Positions 15,870 to 25,501 of a stretch of DNA of 64,000 nt are shown here, piece by piece (positions within the stretch are counted from its first letter, which is position 1; every line of letters begins with the position of its first letter). A program made the translations under genes and the position numbers. A model generated the notes under the pieces. The model ran no database searches. It saw nothing but the letters and a program-made list of their open reading frames with translations, and was not told the DNA's origin. Origin of the DNA: Saprospiraceae bacterium (lineage in GTDB: Bacteria; Bacteroidota; Bacteroidia; Chitinophagales; Saprospiraceae); NCBI GenBank assembly GCA_016714785.1, contig JADKCC010000002.1:868001-932000 (forward strand), in the 5' to 3' direction.

Positions 15870-17555
15870 ATGAATCGTGTATTATTTATTTCTTTTATTA
15901 CTTTCCTAACACATCAAGTTTTTGGTCAGTCATGTGCAAAAAGGATATTTGGATATGTTCCTACTTATACGCAAGGAGTTGGAGGTATTCCGTATTTAAC
16001 TGCTAATGAATATCAAAAGCTAACACATATAGCACACTTGGGACCTTATGTCAATCAAAATGGTAGTTTAAATATGGTGAGCAATGGAGCTACAGCTCAT
16101 AGATTATTGACTGGTGTACAAGCAGCACATTCTAACGGTGTTCCTATTTTGATGGCTTTCCAAGCTTGGTATGATAGTTATATTCCAGCACTGGCAAATC
16201 CAAGCAGCAGGGCTGCGTTAATTAACAATGTACTGGAATTGTTGGATACCTATGAATATGACGGAATAGACGTTGATTTAGAGCCTATTATGTCGCCGTG
16301 GGTAATGGGCATCCAAACTGGAAATCCAGACTATGTCACTTTCATAAATACACTATATGACTCTTTGCAAGTGAGAATTTGTCCTTTTACCAATAAAAAA
16401 CCATTATTGACAGTAGCTGCCAATGGCTTTGCGGGTCCAGTTCTATTCCAGCTCCAAGATAAATTTGATATGATCAATATTATGACGTACGATATGGCTG
16501 GTGTATTTCCTGGTTGGGTCACTTGGCATGATGCACCTGTCTTTGATGGAGGAAATAGGATGCCTAGCACTGGACAACTTATGCCTTCAGTACATGGAGA
16601 TTTGTCTCTATGCATTAATGCTGGAGTCGATCCAGCAAAGCTTGCTGTAGGCGTTATTATGGACGCATATAGATGGAAAGGCGGTGATGGTACCAGTACT
16701 GGTGGTGTTACTGCACCTATGCAGGCTTATACTGTAGATCCAAGTTGGACTAGATTCTCTTATAGAGATTTTATGCTGAATCATTTTGATATTAATAATT
16801 ATGAATACGACCCTGTGGTGAAAATGTCGTATCTATCTAAAGATTTTCCAGGCAGTGTTGATGATGAATTTTGGAGTTATAATGACCAATATGCTTGTAG
16901 TGATAAAGTAGATTACGTGTGGGATAATAATCTTGGTGGTACTATGATTTGGGAGCTGAACTCAGGTTACTTGCCTAACAATCCTGTAGGTGAGAAGATC
17001 CCACAGCTAAATTTTATATATGATCAAAATTGTTTAAGATATTCAGCCCTAGGTATAGACCAATTACTGGATTTGGAATGTGCCGTTCATCCAAATAAAA
17101 ATGTTTTGACTTGGTCTATGAATGATATTCGTGATATTGAAAAATTTGTTGTATTGGCTTCATTTGATGGACAAAATTGGGAATCCATAGATTCTATAGA
17201 TGTAGGGTCGTCTTCCTTGGACTTTGAGTATTATGACTTTAAGAGGGTGAATAAAAATACCTATTATAAAATTATAGTCATGGAGACTAATGCCGCATAC
17301 TACTATACACCCATTGTTAAAGCTGTAAGGTTATTAAATAATTATATAAATATTTATCCAAACCCTGTGACTAATATCTTGCACATAGATGGTATAGATA
17401 TTCAGGAAGTAAATTTATATGACGAAAAAGGTGCATTGATTGAATCTCATGATGGGCCAAAGTCAATAGATATGGCAGCATATATCCCAGGCCTATTCAT
17501 ATTGAAAATAATTACATCTGATAGGGTACTTACTAAAAAAATTATAAAATACTAA
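15870..17555 (+). CDS. Secreted GH18 chitinase with T9SS sorting domain
   Basis: 561 residues. Signal peptide (FISFITFLTHQVFGQ) then a GH18 barrel of ~370 residues. The catalytic DxxDxDxE motif is intact as DGIDVDLE (131-138), with Glu138 as the acid. Other GH18 features are KRIFGYVPTYTQ at the first strand, DMINIMTYDMAG and GGTMIWELNSGY near the last strand. After a linker the protein ends with a type A T9SS domain (INIYPNPVTNILHI, IPGLFILKI, KKIIKY). Likely surface or secreted hydrolysis of chitin or related beta-1,4-GlcNAc polymers. Confidence 0.92.
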   Translation: MNRVLFISFITFLTHQVFGQSCAKRIFGYVPTYTQGVGGIPYLTANEYQKLTHIAHLGPYVNQNGSLNMVSNGATAHRLLTGVQAAHSNGVPILMAFQAWYDSYIPALANPSSRAALINNVLELLDTYEYDGIDVDLEPIMSPWVMGIQTGNPDYVTFINTLYDSLQVRICPFTNKKPLLTVAANGFAGPVLFQLQDKFDMINIMTYDMAGVFPGWVTWHDAPVFDGGNRMPSTGQLMPSVHGDLSLCINAGVDPAKLAVGVIMDAYRWKGGDGTSTGGVTAPMQAYTVDPSWTRFSYRDFMLNHFDINNYEYDPVVKMSYLSKDFPGSVDDEFWSYNDQYACSDKVDYVWDNNLGGTMIWELNSGYLPNNPVGEKIPQLNFIYDQNCLRYSALGIDQLLDLECAVHPNKNVLTWSMNDIRDIEKFVVLASFDGQNWESIDSIDVGSSSLDFEYYDFKRVNKNTYYKIIVMETNAAYYYTPIVKAVRLLNNYINIYPNPVTNILHIDGIDIQEVNLYDEKGALIESHDGPKSIDMAAYIPGLFILKIITSDRVLTKKIIKY

Positions 17556-17615
17556 TCGGCCTTTTTATTAAAGATTGGGCATTATTTTGTAAGATTAGAA
17601 TAAGATTTTAACAAA

Positions 17616-17652
17616 TAAGTACTAACAAAGTACTTACGTACCCTTTTTTATG
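17616..17652 (+). terminator. Terminator-like hairpin after chitinase
   Basis: Perfect 8-bp hairpin TAAGTACT / AGTACTTA with a 5-nt loop, then CGTACCC and a T6 run. It is 60 bp past the chitinase stop. The 8-nt gap before the T-run weakens it as a terminator, and an operator site is an alternative. Confidence 0.5.
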
Positions 17653-17825
17653 CACATTATATACTTAAAAAAAATTGTTATTTAATATATGAGTAATTTG
17701 TGCCTTGTTATTGAATAGTTATAAAATTTGATACTTTTAATGAATGCTTTGGAATGAATTTAGCTTATTCATTTTAGATAGTGTGGCATTAGAATGTAAT
17801 CAAAAAGTAAATAAATGTCGATTTT

Positions 17826-18536
17826 ATGGGGAATATCAATTTAATGATTTTACATTATTCCAAAAATGTACAGAATCAGTTAATAAATATAGTAAGGGAT
17901 TTAAGTTTTATAGATTTAACTTATTGTGGATCAGATTTTTTGGAAGCTGTTGATGCCAAGTATTTGCTTCAAAGTGATGTTGTAGTAATATCTCAGAAAC
18001 AATTTGGTAGTACATTGCTTGACATCATTGATCAAATAAAGCAAGTTAATCCCAATGTGGCTTTCATTTATTCTTACGAAGATGATACTGAGTGCTTAGG
18101 TGGAGTGATTTATGAAGGTGTCAAGAATTTTGTTGATGAATTAAAAATAATTGACGAGATCCCAGTCTGTTTAGAAATCATTAAAAAAGGGGAAGCTTTT
18201 ATTTCCTCAACTTTGGTTAAGCCAATCTTAGACTTAATAAATACTGAATGCGATTCTTTCAGAAAATCAAAGAGTTATAAATATTTTCTCAGTGCACAAC
18301 CTTATGATATACTGTCATTTTTAGCCGATGGCAAATCATATTTAGAAATCGCTGGTGAAATGAAAACATCTCTCGATGTTGTAAGATTTCATATCAAAAG
18401 CATTTATAGAACACTTGATGTGAATAATAAAGGCGCTGCAATTCGCATTTTTTTACAAAATGAAGTGGGCAAGTCTCCAAAAATAGAAAATAGAGGAAGG
18501 AAAAAAAGGATATTTGACTTGGATAAAGTAAGCTAA
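17826..18536 (+). CDS. LuxR-type transcriptional regulator with degenerate receiver
   Basis: 236 residues. Residues 1-130 follow the receiver fold (LMILHYSKNVQNQLI, SDVVVISQKQFGS, AFIYSYEDD), but the phospho-acceptor Asp after strand 3 is replaced by Ser (VVIS) and the N-terminal acidic pair is missing. Residues ~155-220 form a LuxR/GerE helix-turn-helix (YDILSFLADGKSYLEIAGE, VVRFHIKSIYRTLDV). The C-terminus is basic (NRGRKKRIF). Probably a DNA-binding regulator that does not depend on phosphorylation. No kinase is adjacent. Confidence 0.75.
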   Translation: MGNINLMILHYSKNVQNQLINIVRDLSFIDLTYCGSDFLEAVDAKYLLQSDVVVISQKQFGSTLLDIIDQIKQVNPNVAFIYSYEDDTECLGGVIYEGVKNFVDELKIIDEIPVCLEIIKKGEAFISSTLVKPILDLINTECDSFRKSKSYKYFLSAQPYDILSFLADGKSYLEIAGEMKTSLDVVRFHIKSIYRTLDVNNKGAAIRIFLQNEVGKSPKIENRGRKKRIFDLDKVS

Positions 18537-18598
18537 ATTCAAGATTTCCTACACTTATTAATGGTGCTTAAATATTTAAGATGCCATCGAACCATATT

Positions 18599-19075
18599 TT
18601 AATACTTAACTACATATTGATAGGTAGTTGGAATTTTTTCTTTTGTATCCACATCAGATTTTACTGGTTTTTCTATTACGTTATAGTTGTAGTGCACACT
18701 TTGTACTACATTATTTGATGGAAGGTTTGAATCAATACTATATGGTGTGTTTTCAATATTGAAATGTATGCGGATGTTTTTGTGGAAGGTAACTTTAAGA
18801 TTTCTTGGCGTTTTAGGTACAATATACTTCAATAATTTTACCACGCGAATGGCTTCTTCATTACAAGCAATGTCAAGTCCACCTATTATTTTTACATCAA
18901 TCACATCGCCCTTGTGATTGATGTCAATTTTTAGATGAACATCACCTTCTACTTTATTGGCTTTTGATATTTCAGGATATTTTAGATTTTGGATGATAAA
19001 GACACCTAATGCCTTATCTCCACCAGGGTAGTAAGGTTGTTTTATAAAACTGTCATCTTTTCGCTCTTTCTTCAT
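18599..19075 (-). CDS. TonB C-terminal-domain-like protein without membrane anchor
   Basis: 158 residues. The core (residues ~15-110) resembles a TonB_C domain: PYYPGGDKALGVFIIQNLKYP, VEGDVHLKIDINHKGDVIDVKIIGG, CNEEAIRVVKLL. TonB_C normally follows a TM helix and Pro-rich linker; neither is present, and there is no signal peptide. The ~50-residue tail is unique. It may be a stand-alone or decayed energy-transducer domain. No TonB-dependent receptor is nearby. Confidence 0.6.
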   Translation of the reverse strand: MKKERKDDSFIKQPYYPGGDKALGVFIIQNLKYPEISKANKVEGDVHLKIDINHKGDVIDVKIIGGLDIACNEEAIRVVKLLKYIVPKTPRNLKVTFHKNIRIHFNIENTPYSIDSNLPSNNVVQSVHYNYNVIEKPVKSDVDTKEKIPTTYQYVVKY

Positions 19076-19383
19076 ATTATTGCATGATGTTGACTATTTA
19101 AGTACTTGGTTTTATTTTTATCAAATAAAAAAGACGGCTCCAAATACATTAAATTTTAATATTTCGAAAATGTATATTTAATTTTTTTTCTAGGGTGCTA
19201 ATCAATAGGTTACGCTTCTGATAATAAAATATTAAACGAAATTAGTCTGCACGACAAGTAAACTAAATGAAGGGATTAGTTCGATGTTAGGTTCATAAGT
19301 TGTTAATAATAAGGCAATAAAAACTGCAACAAACTCTTATATTCGGGACATCTATGGTTGAACTATATTACCTTTATTAAAAT
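19076..19383. other. Intergenic region without a gene
   Basis: 308 bp, AT-rich. No reading frame, strong hairpin or promoter match seen. Confidence 0.5.
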
Positions 19384-20133
19384 TTACTTACACTTGTTTT
19401 GTCCACCACCACAACATTTATTGCTACAATCCATCTCTAAACGCACAGTTACTCCAGCATAAGGACTAGCCAAATTTATTTTTTCTCTAAACGCTAATGA
19501 ACCAGCCATTCTCCATTCTGTAGGATAGTTGGCTATATATCCACCATTGAATATCACATTGAGTCTTTTATTATCAAAAGTAAAATTGAATCCAAGATCC
19601 AACCCAACATCTCCTGATACTACAAAATTGTCCAAGAAATAATTTTCTACTTTACTATTTAATACGGTCGAAATCGTATTGGAAGTGATACCTTTAGCAA
19701 TATTCATTCTATAGTATCCTCCTCCTACTTCAATATAAGGTGTAAGAATAAAATTTGAATTTTTGAAAATAGGCAATCTTAAATCTTCTTTTATACCGAA
19801 ACCTGTAACCGAAGCATAATTTTCATTGGTCAATGTGCCAAGTTGTTGAAAATAAAATATTTTTGGTAGATTGTAAAGCCTAAATTGATACTCAAAAGCT
19901 TCTTGATCCATCAAAAATCCATTGGACGCAAGCGTTGTTCTTGTATTGCCTAAAGTATTGAAGTAATATTTCCCACCGATGGCTACAAGATTTGAATAGC
20001 AATTTGTACAACAGTTTTCAGTACTATCTTTGAGCATCATTTTGTCTTGCATCGTCGTCATTGTTGTTTCTTGAGCTACAGACAAAAGAGAATTGGTCAC
20101 AATAAAAATTAAAGTAAAAATTAAATTTTTCAT
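19384..20133 (-). CDS. Outer-membrane beta-barrel-like protein with Cys-rich C-terminus
   Basis: 249 residues. Signal peptide at 1-20 (FIVTNSLLSVAQ), a short Met/Asp-rich stretch with a CCTNC cluster (residues ~38-42), then barrel-like alternating strands with many Gly, Tyr and Asn (FNFTFDNKRLNVIFNGGYI). It ends with CSNKCCGGGQNKCK. The two Cys clusters could bind metal or form disulfides; this is inference. No family recognised. Single gene. Confidence 0.55.
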   Translation of the reverse strand: MKNLIFTLIFIVTNSLLSVAQETTMTTMQDKMMLKDSTENCCTNCYSNLVAIGGKYYFNTLGNTRTTLASNGFLMDQEAFEYQFRLYNLPKIFYFQQLGTLTNENYASVTGFGIKEDLRLPIFKNSNFILTPYIEVGGGYYRMNIAKGITSNTISTVLNSKVENYFLDNFVVSGDVGLDLGFNFTFDNKRLNVIFNGGYIANYPTEWRMAGSLAFREKINLASPYAGVTVRLEMDCSNKCCGGGQNKCK

Positions 20134-20179
20134 GATTAATACTAATTAAGTTAAAAAAAAATATCGAAAATGTTTTTAA

Positions 20180-21871
20180 TTACTGAATGCATCCTTGTAA
20201 CATTGCTAGTGTTATTAAATAAGTGGGCTTCACGCCATCAAGGCCTAGACTTCCTGATGCTAAAGTGCTTCCTGTTTCTAATGGATTGTCAGAGGCATAA
20301 TAGGCGTACCTCAATTTTACATCGGGATTTATATTGTTCCTGATTTTGGACGCGGCTTGTATAGCTTTTTGGTAGTGTGCACCTTCCATTTCTAACCCAA
20401 CAGCTTTCCATGATGATTTCAGAAAGTATGTAAGTATATCCTTGTTTTGAAGTGAAGTTCCCAAAACACTAATCATTGTTCCTTCATATACACCCAACCC
20501 ACTATTGGCAAAATGACCAGAATTCAATTCGTTATCAAAAGGATAATTGTCTGCTGTACCTTCGAATACATGGCCTGTTGGGATCATAATATCTCCTTTG
20601 TCTCCTTCCAAGATACCAGCTTTACCCATGATATTGATTGATTTTACGTTCATGCGCAAACGCTCACCATTATTATTAAAGGGCTTTAGCAATTCATCCA
20701 TCGTCTCATAAGCTTGCTCTCCGAATGCATAGTCCATAACAATGATTACGGGATACTCGTGCGGAGATTTTTTACTAAAATGTAATTCTGTTGGAAGATT
20801 TTTAATATCTAATCTTGCAGTATCAAATATTTGTACGCCTATGTTAGTACCACTAGTATCAGAAAGTTGAATCATACCATTTTGCAAAGCATGCGTCAAA
20901 ACTATTTTGCGCAATTCTGCATTGCCATCCATACTAAGGATCTCTGCAAATTGCTCAAGATTTTCGTATTTAACTTTTTTAGCCAAGGCGTTTTTGGCAT
21001 AAAAACAATTCATTACGCTATGCAGGTTGGCTGAAATAATATGTACTGGTCTGTCAAACAACTCGTTTTCCCACATAGTTTTTTTTATGTTATCGGCCCA
21101 TTTTTCTCCATAAATATGATGACCCAGGCTATCTCTTAATGCAGGACTAAATGTTATTTCTCTATCAACTTGGGTGAGAAATTCGTCCATACTCAATCTG
21201 CCTAACCAGTAGGTAACTTCAAATAGATTGTTGACTTCAGAAGACTTTTCAAAACGTTGATAAGCGGTGTCTATTTCATCATAAGTCCTCCCTAATATAG
21301 TATTTAAATAGGTATAACCTACTTCTTTATTGATATCATTGCCAACTTCTATTTCTGCTATGAGAGATTCAAGCATCATCCATGATCTATTTTTTCTACC
21401 CTTGGAGTCCATAGAGTTTCTCCTGATCTTTTCCGCCTCTATGTACATGAAAGTGAGGTGCGTGAGTATATCATAGATATCACTGCCTCCTCTAGTCATC
21501 TCTATAAACATTTGCTCTTCATCTACTCGATAACAATCGCGCTTACGTCTAGGTGGTACATGTTTTTCGAAATGCGAACCATCATATCCTTCTCTAGAGA
21601 TTAGTTTGATGTATCGGCATTGTTCTATCCCTTTGGGTAACCGTTGAAATATGTACAATAATCCGTTAAGCTCTACCTTTTCGTCATCAGCGATAGACCC
21701 GTATATTTCAGGTTTTAATGATAACATAGCTTGTATCATTGACTCTCCAGAGACACCCAATGGTTTGTAGCCACCTCTGAGAAACAAATGTCTCATAGAT
21801 ACATATAGTCGCTGTATAGCAGCTCTGGATATTTGTGCTTGTGTCCTTGTTACTTGAGGAATTTGACTCAT
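20180..21871 (-). CDS. Conserved Bacteroidota protein of unknown function (DUF6909-like)
   Basis: 563 residues with no signal peptide and no membrane segment. The N-terminal part is helical and rich in Arg (RAAIQRLYVSMRHLFLRGG, HVPPRRKRDC). The C-terminal part has a Rossmann-like run (EYPVIIVMDYAFGEQAYETM) and AVGLEMEGAHYQKAIQAASKI plus RYAYYASDNPLETGSTLASG, which recall the EMEG active-site segment of nucleoside-phosphorylase-fold enzymes. It resembles a large Bacteroidota family that I believe is called DUF6909, but the name is uncertain. Activity unknown; a nucleosidase-type reaction is only a hint. Confidence 0.6.
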   Translation of the reverse strand: MSQIPQVTRTQAQISRAAIQRLYVSMRHLFLRGGYKPLGVSGESMIQAMLSLKPEIYGSIADDEKVELNGLLYIFQRLPKGIEQCRYIKLISREGYDGSHFEKHVPPRRKRDCYRVDEEQMFIEMTRGGSDIYDILTHLTFMYIEAEKIRRNSMDSKGRKNRSWMMLESLIAEIEVGNDINKEVGYTYLNTILGRTYDEIDTAYQRFEKSSEVNNLFEVTYWLGRLSMDEFLTQVDREITFSPALRDSLGHHIYGEKWADNIKKTMWENELFDRPVHIISANLHSVMNCFYAKNALAKKVKYENLEQFAEILSMDGNAELRKIVLTHALQNGMIQLSDTSGTNIGVQIFDTARLDIKNLPTELHFSKKSPHEYPVIIVMDYAFGEQAYETMDELLKPFNNNGERLRMNVKSINIMGKAGILEGDKGDIMIPTGHVFEGTADNYPFDNELNSGHFANSGLGVYEGTMISVLGTSLQNKDILTYFLKSSWKAVGLEMEGAHYQKAIQAASKIRNNINPDVKLRYAYYASDNPLETGSTLASGSLGLDGVKPTYLITLAMLQGCIQ

Positions 21872-21969
21872 AAATGATACTATTTACTTCCAAAGTGCAA
21901 AGATTGCACCAAAATCACAAACGACCATTATTTTTTTCAATATTTAAGGAAAATCTAATGAAAATGTTA

Positions 21970-23604
21970 TTATTTGCTCTGCTCTAATAATATGATATCA
22001 TAAGGTGAGTTGATGATAACTTTGCCTTTTTTGACAATGACTTTTATTTCGGAATAAGCATCATTAAGCTGCATACCGTCATCAAAATAACCACTTACAT
22101 CAATGACATTTATGCCTTTCGGTTGGTCTATAGCGAATACAACCACGTCCTTTATTTTTTTAGCAGAGTGTTTGCGAGCAAAAATATTTTTCCCTAGGTC
22201 AAAATGTTTTCCAGCGCCAATAGATGGATGATTGCGTCTATATTGGCCTAATTTCTGCCAATGTAGCACAATGTCTTTTTTTGTAGTCAGTTTTCGTTCA
22301 TCCCAATTCATAAATGACCTTAGTACCGCATCTCCATTGGCACTGACCGAAAGACTTCTGGCGGATTCGTCTCCATAGTATATTTGAGTGATACCTTGAT
22401 TTAACAATAATCTAGTGGCTGATTCCAAGGGTTTTGTTCGCATTTTGTCATACGGTCCGCCATCATCGTGCGAACTTATGTAATTCATCACATTTTTTCC
22501 TTGCAAAGTAGTGTGTAAAAGAGTATCATATTTAGCAAACATTGCTTTATAGCTTTTGGTCGCATCATATTTGAAATCAAAATTAATGAGGGCATCAAAA
22601 CCATTTGCGAAGTAATCTACTTTTTTATCCCCAAAATCAAACAGCCTACCTGAGCCAACGAAATAATTATAAACCTCACCTACCATAAAGAATGGTTGGT
22701 CATCAAGGACATCTGCAGGGTTGTGTTTTTTCCAATCTTTGAAAGCCTTATCTGATTCTACTCTTAGTGCCTGCCATACTTCTTCTTCAGTATGTTTTAC
22801 TGTATCCACCCTGAATCCATCAATACCAAAATCTCTTATAAAATCCGTCAACCATTTGACGATGTAATAATATGGCCTTCTTGGGTATCCGGTTTTTTTG
22901 AAAAAGGCATCTAACTCCGCCACTTCTTTTTCATATCGACCCTCTTGTTTCCACTTTTCGATGAGATGTGAAGGTATGGATACTTCTTGTGTGCTTTCTG
23001 TTTTTATATCCGGCAGATTATCTACCAGAGTACAAGCAGTGGTTGTTTCATAATTGTTATAAGTACATTTCGGTTTGGTCCTTACCCAATTTTCAGGCCA
23101 AAGTGGGTCAGAATCCGTCACAGGACCAGTATGATTGATCACAACATCCATTAATATCCTTATACCACGTCGATGCGCAGCCATTACCATGTCTTTTATA
23201 TCTTTTTCAGTTCCAAATCGTGGGTCAGGCTTAGTCCAATCTTTGGCCCAGTAACCATGAAAGCCATAAGTCAATCCCGTGCCTTCATCTACACCATCAG
23301 ATATATTTTCGACCAATGGAGTCATCCAGATTGCATCTACGCCTATAGTTTCAAAATAGCCTTCATTGATTTTGGTCGTGATACCTTTGATGTCTCCTCC
23401 CATAAATCCTCTGTATGCTGCAGGCGGATTTGGATGAACATAATCATTAGACTTGTCTGCATTATAAAATCTATCCGTCAACAAAAAATATACAGTAGCA
23501 TTATTCCATGTAAAGTAAGGTAATTGATTGACTTCACTTAAATTTTTGACTGAGCCACAACTTAAAATGAATATCAAGCTTAATAAAAGACTGAATATTC
23601 TCAT
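21970..23604 (-). CDS. Alpha-amylase family (GH13) lipoprotein
   Basis: 544 residues. Lipoprotein signal with lipobox FILSC (Cys16). The GH13 barrel carries all conserved regions: DVVINH (153-158), GFRVDTVKH with nucleophile Asp267, MVGEVYNY with acid/base Glu310, and NYISSHDDG with His379-Asp380. A C-terminal beta domain follows (residues ~455-544). Membrane-anchored hydrolysis of alpha-1,4-glucans, at the periplasmic or outer face, is expected. No SusCD genes are near, so it is not part of a classical starch locus. Confidence 0.93.
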   Translation of the reverse strand: MRIFSLLLSLIFILSCGSVKNLSEVNQLPYFTWNNATVYFLLTDRFYNADKSNDYVHPNPPAAYRGFMGGDIKGITTKINEGYFETIGVDAIWMTPLVENISDGVDEGTGLTYGFHGYWAKDWTKPDPRFGTEKDIKDMVMAAHRRGIRILMDVVINHTGPVTDSDPLWPENWVRTKPKCTYNNYETTTACTLVDNLPDIKTESTQEVSIPSHLIEKWKQEGRYEKEVAELDAFFKKTGYPRRPYYYIVKWLTDFIRDFGIDGFRVDTVKHTEEEVWQALRVESDKAFKDWKKHNPADVLDDQPFFMVGEVYNYFVGSGRLFDFGDKKVDYFANGFDALINFDFKYDATKSYKAMFAKYDTLLHTTLQGKNVMNYISSHDDGGPYDKMRTKPLESATRLLLNQGITQIYYGDESARSLSVSANGDAVLRSFMNWDERKLTTKKDIVLHWQKLGQYRRNHPSIGAGKHFDLGKNIFARKHSAKKIKDVVVFAIDQPKGINVIDVSGYFDDGMQLNDAYSEIKVIVKKGKVIINSPYDIILLEQSK

Positions 23605-23769
23605 GGATATATTTTGAAAAGAAATGAGGTCACAAGATAATATTTCAAGGTCAAAGACATCATATTTTGTTGATGATTGCCAATGAATTTTGAATATTAT
23701 TTAAAATTATTGTTAATTCCTTTTGTAATATGAAAAAAGGCGTTAATTTTGCGTCGCTTTTTAAAACAG

Positions 23770-23842
<73 letters not shown>

Positions 23843-23844
23843 CA

Positions 23845-23882
23845 AAAAGGGATAATTTTCTTTGAAGATTGTCCCTTTTTTT
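23845..23882 (+). terminator. Terminator after tRNA-Phe
   Basis: Arms AAGGGATA / TGTCCCTT (one G-T pair) around an AT-rich loop, followed by a T7 run, 3 nt past the tRNA. Confidence 0.75.
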
Positions 23883-23931
23883 ATACGCACGATTCGAGTT
23901 TTATCGTTAAGTTGCGACAATACCTGATTTC

Positions 23932-24759
23932 ATGCATATCCACTCTATTTCAAAAGTATTAGCGCTGCCAATAGTCTTAGCAGCTATAATTATATTATAT
24001 CTTGGCCCAAATCGGACATCTGAAACTTCTATTTTTATATTTATACCCGTAATATTATTGGTAGTTATCTACGTTTTCCATGGTCCGTTAGATCATTGGT
24101 GGCTTAGTAAATATCCATTAAAGTTTGATCCACTTCTGAAAGTGTGGTTAGAAAAATATTTTGAACCTTATAAATACCTAGATGAAGATCACAAAAAAGT
24201 GTTTGAATACAGGCTAACATTGTATATGGCAGGTAGGCTATTCCAATCTGTAGGGGCAGAAATGCGTGAGGTACCTGAAGATATTAAATGTATGGTGGCA
24301 GCTCATGGCGTTTTATTAGGCTTGGGCAACAATGATTACCTAATTGGTGACATGGATAGGATATTTTTGTATAAACATCCGTTTCCAACGCCAGATATAC
24401 CAAAATTACACTCAGTAGAAGTAAATTCAGAAGATGGTGTAATTATTTTGTCTCTAGAGCAACTGACCAATGCTGTTTTATATCCAACCGATTATTATAA
24501 TGTAGGTTATCATGCTTATGCGGAAGCTTTTGTTGCAACACAAAAAGATATTATCTATCCTGATGTGACTGATTCTTGGGATATTGTTAATAAAATTAGT
24601 GGTTGGGATGAGTTTGCTATTTTGAAACAAACGGGATTAGACCAAATTAATTTATTGCACGTCCATATAGCTCTATTTTTTAGCAAACCTGATCAATACA
24701 AATTGAATGCGCCTGAGCTATTTGAAAAATTGAAATTGATATTTAAAATTAAACCTTAG
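23932..24759 (+). CDS. MtfA-like (M90) protein with degenerate zinc motif
   Basis: 275 residues. An N-terminal hydrophobic pair of segments (residues ~9-25 and 33-50) precedes a domain like the MtfA/M90 zinc peptidase family: FEYRLTLYMAGRLF, VAAHGVLLGLG, MDRIFLYKHPFPTP. MtfA proteins carry HExxH after the strand that follows. Here the matching place reads YNVGYHAYAEAFVAT, so no HExxH is present. The protein is probably catalytically dead or has another role. Its stop codon (TAG) directly abuts the ATG of the MGMT gene, so the two are likely co-transcribed. Confidence 0.6.
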   Translation: MHIHSISKVLALPIVLAAIIILYLGPNRTSETSIFIFIPVILLVVIYVFHGPLDHWWLSKYPLKFDPLLKVWLEKYFEPYKYLDEDHKKVFEYRLTLYMAGRLFQSVGAEMREVPEDIKCMVAAHGVLLGLGNNDYLIGDMDRIFLYKHPFPTPDIPKLHSVEVNSEDGVIILSLEQLTNAVLYPTDYYNVGYHAYAEAFVATQKDIIYPDVTDSWDIVNKISGWDEFAILKQTGLDQINLLHVHIALFFSKPDQYKLNAPELFEKLKLIFKIKP

Positions 24760-25296
24760 ATGATAAAGATGTCAGCAAAGGCGAAACAACATGATGTGGC
24801 CTTTACAACATACATACAAAAAGTAGCTTCACCCATTGGAGACTTATATCTTGGGGCATCAGAAAAGGGATTGCAATGGATTAAATTATTGGGAGAAATT
24901 GAGCTAAAATCCAATCCAAATCATATTACAGAAAATACTGCTGAACAATTAAATTTGTATTTTGCAAAGGACTTAAAGACATTTGAAGTAGCTTTAGACT
25001 TAGATGGTTTTACAGATTTTTCCCTAAGAGTTTGGAATACATTAATGACTATCCCTTATGGTGAGACCATCTCGTATATGCAACTAGCAGTGCGCCTGGG
25101 AGATCCTAAATGTATAAGAGCAGCAGCTTCTGCCAATGGTAGAAACCCAATACCTATTATTATCCCGTGTCACCGAGTGATCGGAAGCAATGGTGACCTT
25201 ACGGGCTTTGCACTCGGATTAGAAATTAAAAAGACTCTTTTGGGCATTGAAAATCCAATGAAATTTAGTCTAATTCAGGGGAGTTTAATTTTATAA
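24760..25296 (+). CDS. ogt: Methylated-DNA--protein-cysteine methyltransferase
   Basis: 178 residues. The C-terminal domain is classical: IPYGETISYMQLA, RAAASANGRNPIPI, and the active-site motif IIPCHRVIGSNG with acceptor Cys137, then the Arg-finger-type helix. It repairs O6-methylguanine and O4-methylthymine by irreversible transfer to Cys137. A short N-terminal domain (residues ~14-75) fits the Ogt/AGT family. The ATG follows the stop of the MtfA-like gene with no gap; a second ATG 9 nt inside (MSAKAK) is an alternative start. Confidence 0.93.
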   Translation: MIKMSAKAKQHDVAFTTYIQKVASPIGDLYLGASEKGLQWIKLLGEIELKSNPNHITENTAEQLNLYFAKDLKTFEVALDLDGFTDFSLRVWNTLMTIPYGETISYMQLAVRLGDPKCIRAAASANGRNPIPIIIPCHRVIGSNGDLTGFALGLEIKKTLLGIENPMKFSLIQGSLIL

Positions 25297-25399
25297 TGTT
25301 TCAAGATTTTTTTATGGAAATGGCAGTTTTTATAAAATTATTTTTGGAATAATTAAATTTTTTAAAATAAATATTTATTAAAATTAGCATAAAATGAAA

Positions 25400-25425
25400 T
25401 TTGTATTAAAAATTGCTTACCTTTG
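25400..25425 (+). promoter_or_regulatory. Possible promoter of RRM gene
   Basis: TTTG at 25400-25403 and TACCTTTG at 25418-25425 fit both boxes, but the 14-nt spacing is short for Bacteroidota. It would give a 5' leader of ~70 nt, as is common for RNA-binding and cold-shock-type genes. Confidence 0.35.
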
Positions 25426-25501
25426 TATCGTATTGGAAACATACTGAGCAGATGGTCTGCTAGTGAATCCATTTTTTTATTTTATTTTTAATTTTATTTT
25501 A

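Noticed and set aside
17744..17953. 69-codon frame upstream of the LuxR-type gene
   Set aside because: Overlaps the start of the LuxR-type gene in another frame and has no motif or homology signal.
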